A stretch of 64,000 nt of DNA from Brachypodius melanocephalos. Lineage: Eukaryota > Chordata > Aves > Passeriformes > Pycnonotidae. The stretch covers positions 7,284,258 to 7,348,257 of the forward strand of contig VZSR01003798.1 of assembly GCA_013398615.1 (NCBI GenBank), given 5' to 3'. The notes below the pieces were generated by a model that made no database searches, was not told the DNA's origin, and worked only from the letters and a program-made list of their open reading frames with translations. This document shows positions 60,279 to 64,000 of this stretch, one piece after another (the stretch's first letter is position 1; each line of letters begins with the position of its first letter). A program made the translations under genes and the position numbers.

Positions 60279-62588
60279 GCAGTGGGTCTTTCATTTATTT
60301 TCTCCTTTTGTTTCTAGGCCTTATTAGTTTAAAAACTGCCTTAAACTAAGAAAACATCGATCCATAGTTTTGTTTATCCTAAATATCGTTTTTCATGGCA
60401 GTTTGTTCTTGGAACTTACAGCCTGCTAAAAGATTTAACATCACTTACATTTCAAGTCACTCAACTGTAGCAGTGCCATTAGGAATGCTTTGGATCTGCC
60501 CCAAAGCCCTTTCCCTTTCGCTCAGTGGGATGGCAGCTGTGCCTAACGTCCTCCTCTGTGGACATCTGTAAAATATAACTTCTAAGACTAAGCTAAGTAA
60601 TACAATGTTATATTCCAGGGAAGTTATAGCCATGAATGTGCATTTTGATACATGAAATTCCAACATATTTGTGAAACACTTAACTAATACAATTACAATA
60701 GGCAGGCAATCCCCAGGACCCTAAGTCACAACTACTTGAAGTTTATAACTTTAATCTTGAATCAAATAAATAACAAGCCTAAAGCTTCCCAGACATGCTG
60801 ATCTGGGATGCCCCTCTAGGAAATAAAAAAAAAAAAGCCTAAATTTTTTTCTCTGCTTAGAAATGAAAGGGAAGGCTTCAGGCACATTCCAGGGCTCCCA
60901 GGACATGACCTCCAGCCTTCAGCAGTATGCTGTTACATTAAAATATTCACCATTTCGAACACCCTTGGCAATGTGCCGCTGAGTTTTGGGTTCCTTGTCC
61001 CTTTTAATTATCAGAGCTTTCTTTTGTGTTTGCAGCCCTACTTATCATGAAGTCCCAGCCTACTTATGTTGCATGTAATTGCTTTATTGATCCATTCCTA
61101 AAGTGTAAGTTGAACCTTTGGGCTCAGCCTGGAGGAAGGAGACCTGGACAGGGGCACTTCCTTAGAAGAAATTTTAAGCTCCGTGGAGTCCCAGTTGTCC
61201 CCTACCAGCACCTTTTTATCAACAGGATGAAGTTGCTGTGGCCTTTGAGCAGCCACAGCTTCACCTGGTCACACCAGACTAATGGCTTTAATCAGCAGGC
61301 AAAGACAAAGAGCAACTAGAAAGCAAAACGGAGCCTTTAAACCCAATTTATATCTGTTGGAAAACTAGTCTGTACTGGACCCTGGGGCTGGACTCAAAGT
61401 GCAAATAGCTCAGCAGGAGTGTAAAAGTAATCAAGTAGATTACTTCTTTAATCAAGTAGAAAAAGATCTTTAACAAGAATAACAACTTTAACAACTTCTA
61501 AAAATGTTTTTCAGAAAAAAAAATGGAACAGTAAATTTTCTTTTGGTGATTGGGTTAGGGGTTTTTTGGGGGAGGGGGGCAGTAATCTGTGTAACCTTTG
61601 AGTGTTTGTATGAGCAATGAAGATAGGTTTTAGGTATGAAAATGTAACAATGATTATATATAATTTTTCATTTAAAGTATTCTTTAATACTCAGGAAAAC
61701 TATATATCATACATCTCTAGATTTGGCCTGTTGAAACATTCAGTGTTTGTCAAAGTGGTGCAGTGATCTGTAGCCAGGCCGCAGTGGAACGTCCATAAAT
61801 GTAGTTATGTACACATATATTTTGAGGAAAACACTCTGGGATTCTTTGCTGTCTATGTTTAATAGGTTTCACTGTATTTATAATTGTTTCAGAACATAGC
61901 CCAAATCCCAGAAGTTTTCTGTGGGACATGGATTAAGAAAGACTGTTGCACAGTAAGAAAACCCTTCCTAGGACTGTGGGTTCTTACAAACCCTCCAGCC
62001 TGTTCAGAAGCAACTTTCTCTTGAAAGTTATCACAGGAGAAGTTTGCTAAGTCAGAACCTGGGCCAGAAACCGCCAGAAACCATGAGAAAAGCACTTGTC
62101 CTGTGAAGTATTCCTTCAACTCTTCAGATGCATTTTAATGGATACCTTTGGACCTAGCTTGGCCTGGAATATCTCTTGTTTTTTTTTATCTGTGAACAAA
62201 ATGCCAGCCTGCTCAAAATTCACATTAGTGCCCTCAAGGTGATCCAGCATAAAGGTGAAGCTGCTCTTGCTATTCAAGATGCTCTGGCTCCTTGGGAATA
62301 TGGGAGTGTTGTCTCAACATTCAGCAGTCCAAGGCCTTCTCTCTGCTCCAGAAGCAAATGATTAAACGAATTAAAAAAACTATTAAAGCCCAGAGATGAA
62401 CAAACTTGGTAGGTACACAAGGAGATGTGGGTTTGCTATCTCTGATGTTTTCTGGTGCTGGCTGACAGGGATGGTGGGACGGGTGAGGGGTGGGCATTGC
62501 TGGGTGCAGCCAGGTACAGGGGGGCCAGGAACTGCACTCAGTGCTCGGGCTGAGAGCCAGCCGGGCTTGGGGCACTCTAACCTCGGCA
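60279..62588. other. Intergenic DNA without recognisable genes
   Basis: AT-rich sequence with short A- and T-runs and no motif-bearing frame. No known repeat can be named. Confidence 0.55.
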
Positions 62589-62808
62589 GATCAGTGAATG
62601 ACGGGCGGGATCAGTGGAAGATGGGCAGGACTGCTAGAGGATGGGCAGGATCAGTGGAGGACGGCCAGGATCGCTGGAGAATGGGCAGGACCAGTGGAAG
62701 ATGGCCAGGATCAGTGAAAAATGGCCAGGACTGCTGGAGGATGGCCAGGATCAGTGGAAGTTGGCCAGGATCAGTGGAAGTTGGCCAGGATCAGTGGAAG
62801 TTGGGCAG
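62589..62808 (+). repeat. 20-bp minisatellite, 11 copies
   Basis: Eleven head-to-tail 20-bp units close to GATCAGTGGAAGATGGCCAG fill exactly 220 bp with no length variation. The third and eighth units share the variant start GACTGCT, hinting at a five-unit (100-bp) higher-order block. The last three units are nearly identical (with AAGTTGG), suggesting recent homogenisation at that end. The period is not a multiple of three, so open frames through it rotate and give a 20-residue pseudo-repeat peptide (DQWKMGRT and similar) that is not a protein domain. It abuts a CpG island. Confidence 0.95.
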
Positions 62809-63080
62809 GGTCGCTCCGGCCGCTCGGGCTCCGGCCAGGCCGCGGGGCAGCGGCTGTGCAAGGGCGCCGCCTCCCGGCCGCCCGCGGCTCTGCAGGGACG
62901 GTCGCGCCCCCGTGTGTCCCCCCCGCCGTGTGTCCCCCCCGTGTGTCCCGCCTCGTCCGTGTCCTTAGGGGCTCCGGCCTTGCACATTTGGGGTCCGAGC
63001 TGGCGCTGGCGCTGCAGCGAGCTCGCCGGGCCCGCACTGCCGGAGTGATCCCGCGGCGCCTCCCGCACTCCGTGGGAACG
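62809..63080. promoter_or_regulatory. CpG island directly after the minisatellite
   Basis: About 270 bp of dense CpG follow the minisatellite without a gap, then composition falls back. It includes C-runs (cccccccgtgtgtccc-like, 62918-62950) and a GCTGGCGCTGGCGCTGCAGC stretch. It could be a promoter or first exon of the next gene (CEMIP by synteny) or an isolated regulatory island. No coding exon is recognisable after it. Confidence 0.6.
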
Positions 63081-63908
63081 GGGTGCTGTTCAAGGGATGC
63101 TGCCTATGTTCCTTCTTCCTTTCTCGAAGGAAACAGGAAACCGCCCAGCGAGGGAGTGTGCCCGGGAAAAAAAAATCACTTACGGAGGAGGAACCTCCCT
63201 TCTCTCGTAAGCGAGAGCTGAGTACCTGGACAGACATGTCTGTGCCCTGCGAGTCAACTCCCGCCGGCCATTCACTCAGATTAGCTTGGTTCTCTGTCCT
63301 TGCCTTACCATGAAAATCTCAGCCGTCGATATTTGGTATTGAACGCTACAGCTGTGTTAGTAGGCAAAGCATCATAGTCACTGTGCCAAGACGTGGGACA
63401 GTCGAGGCTGTCTTGTCCCTGGCAGCCCATCACAGAAAATGACCCATTTTTGCTTGTTAGAAAGATGAACCGCAGTTTATAACCCACAACAGCACTCGGA
63501 GGAGGGATTGGGGTGGTTATTTTTGTGAGCAAGAGTTACACCAGGCGTGTGTCGCAGGCAGGGAGCATTAGTCATGATCTCTCATTTGCAGGTGTGAGGT
63601 TGTTGGGGAGTGTTCTCACGCTGGGGATTCATCCTGTAACAGAGGGCTGTGGTGTAAACTTCATCCTGGTGCTGCTGCAGAACAGAAATCAGCTTGGAAA
63701 AATGAAATCTAAAGAGTGAAAGGGAAAGGGTTTAGCTGCCAAGCACTGCTCTACAGATAGTAATGGGTGCTTCTGTGTTTACTTGAAAAAGAGACAGTGA
63801 TCTTTGGCAAACAAGGTGATATGTTCAGTCCCTTTTAGCCTGAAATTTTCTTCCTCAGGCCAGCGAAAACTTAATATGGAGTGAAATCTTTCACCTGAGA
63901 GTAGTTCT
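63081..63908. other. Non-coding DNA at the right edge
   Basis: No exon is recognised. An acceptor-like 'atctctcatttgcag' ends at 63591 and a donor-like GTAAGC lies at 63207-63212, but neither bounds sequence with coding character. They could belong to untranslated exons of a gene to the right. Confidence 0.45.
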
Positions 63909-63909
63909 T

Positions 63910-63964
63910 AAAAAAAAAAAAAAAAACAAAACCAACAACAACAACAAAAAAACCAACAAAACCC
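63910..63964 (+). repeat. Poly(A)/(CAA)n simple repeat
   Basis: Seventeen A (63910-63926) are followed by CAA-rich sequence (caaaaccaacaacaacaaca and similar). Such A/CAA tails can mark old retroposon ends, but nothing upstream is recognisable. Confidence 0.85.
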
Positions 63965-64000
63965 CCAGTCTTTTCCTGGCTACAAAAGAAAAAATGCCTT

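Noticed and set aside
62396..63221. Frames with a repeating Trp-Lys-containing peptide
   Set aside because: The periodic peptide is a translation artefact of the 20-bp minisatellite, and the same peptide repeats in all three frames.

Overview
The window is animal nuclear DNA, most likely from a bird. It holds one multi-exon protein gene with a GT-AG intron of about 22 kb, CpG-island promoters, AATAAA poly(A) signals and long non-coding spacers. The recognisable transposons are mostly CR1 LINE copies with the avian-type 3' end, plus old tRNA-derived SINE remnants. There are no bacterial-style operons, CRISPR arrays, phage genes or tRNA genes. Most open frames in the window lie in non-coding DNA and show no family resemblance or splice logic.

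Layout. 1-3.1 kb: non-coding DNA ending in an AT-rich, 3'-UTR-like stretch with poly(A) signals. By known amniote gene order (ARNT2 - ABHD17C - CEMIP) this could be the tail of ARNT2, but no ARNT2 coding sequence is visible. 3.1-27.7 kb: intergenic DNA with two MIR/AmnSINE-like remnants, two CR1 pieces, three possible older LINE fragments, a 24-bp tandem repeat and a 10-N assembly gap. 27.77-29.5 kb: strong CpG island, promoter and first coding exon of ABHD17C. 29.5-51.9 kb: intron 1, with one CR1 tail, and two perfect 13-bp inverted repeats close to exon 2. 51.877-52.056 kb: coding exon 2. 52.06-55.23 kb: intron 2. 55.234-55.453 kb: last coding exon, followed by a 3' UTR with several poly(A) signals up to about 56.75 kb. 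56.75-64 kb: intergenic DNA with two further CpG islands. One (59.62-60.15 kb) carries a GATGGT-type microsatellite. The other (62.81-63.08 kb) directly follows an 11-copy, 20-bp minisatellite. These could be promoters or enhancers of the next gene (CEMIP by synteny), but no coding exon of it is recognisable.

The single confident gene, ABHD17C, encodes a 310-residue serine hydrolase (protein depalmitoylase family). The N-terminal cysteine cluster and the complete Ser-Asp-His triad are intact, and all three exon junctions join in frame. I see no evidence of a new multi-gene system. The observations most worth a second look are the upstream ORF in the ABHD17C leader, the paired hairpins before exon 2, and the two repeat-associated CpG islands downstream.
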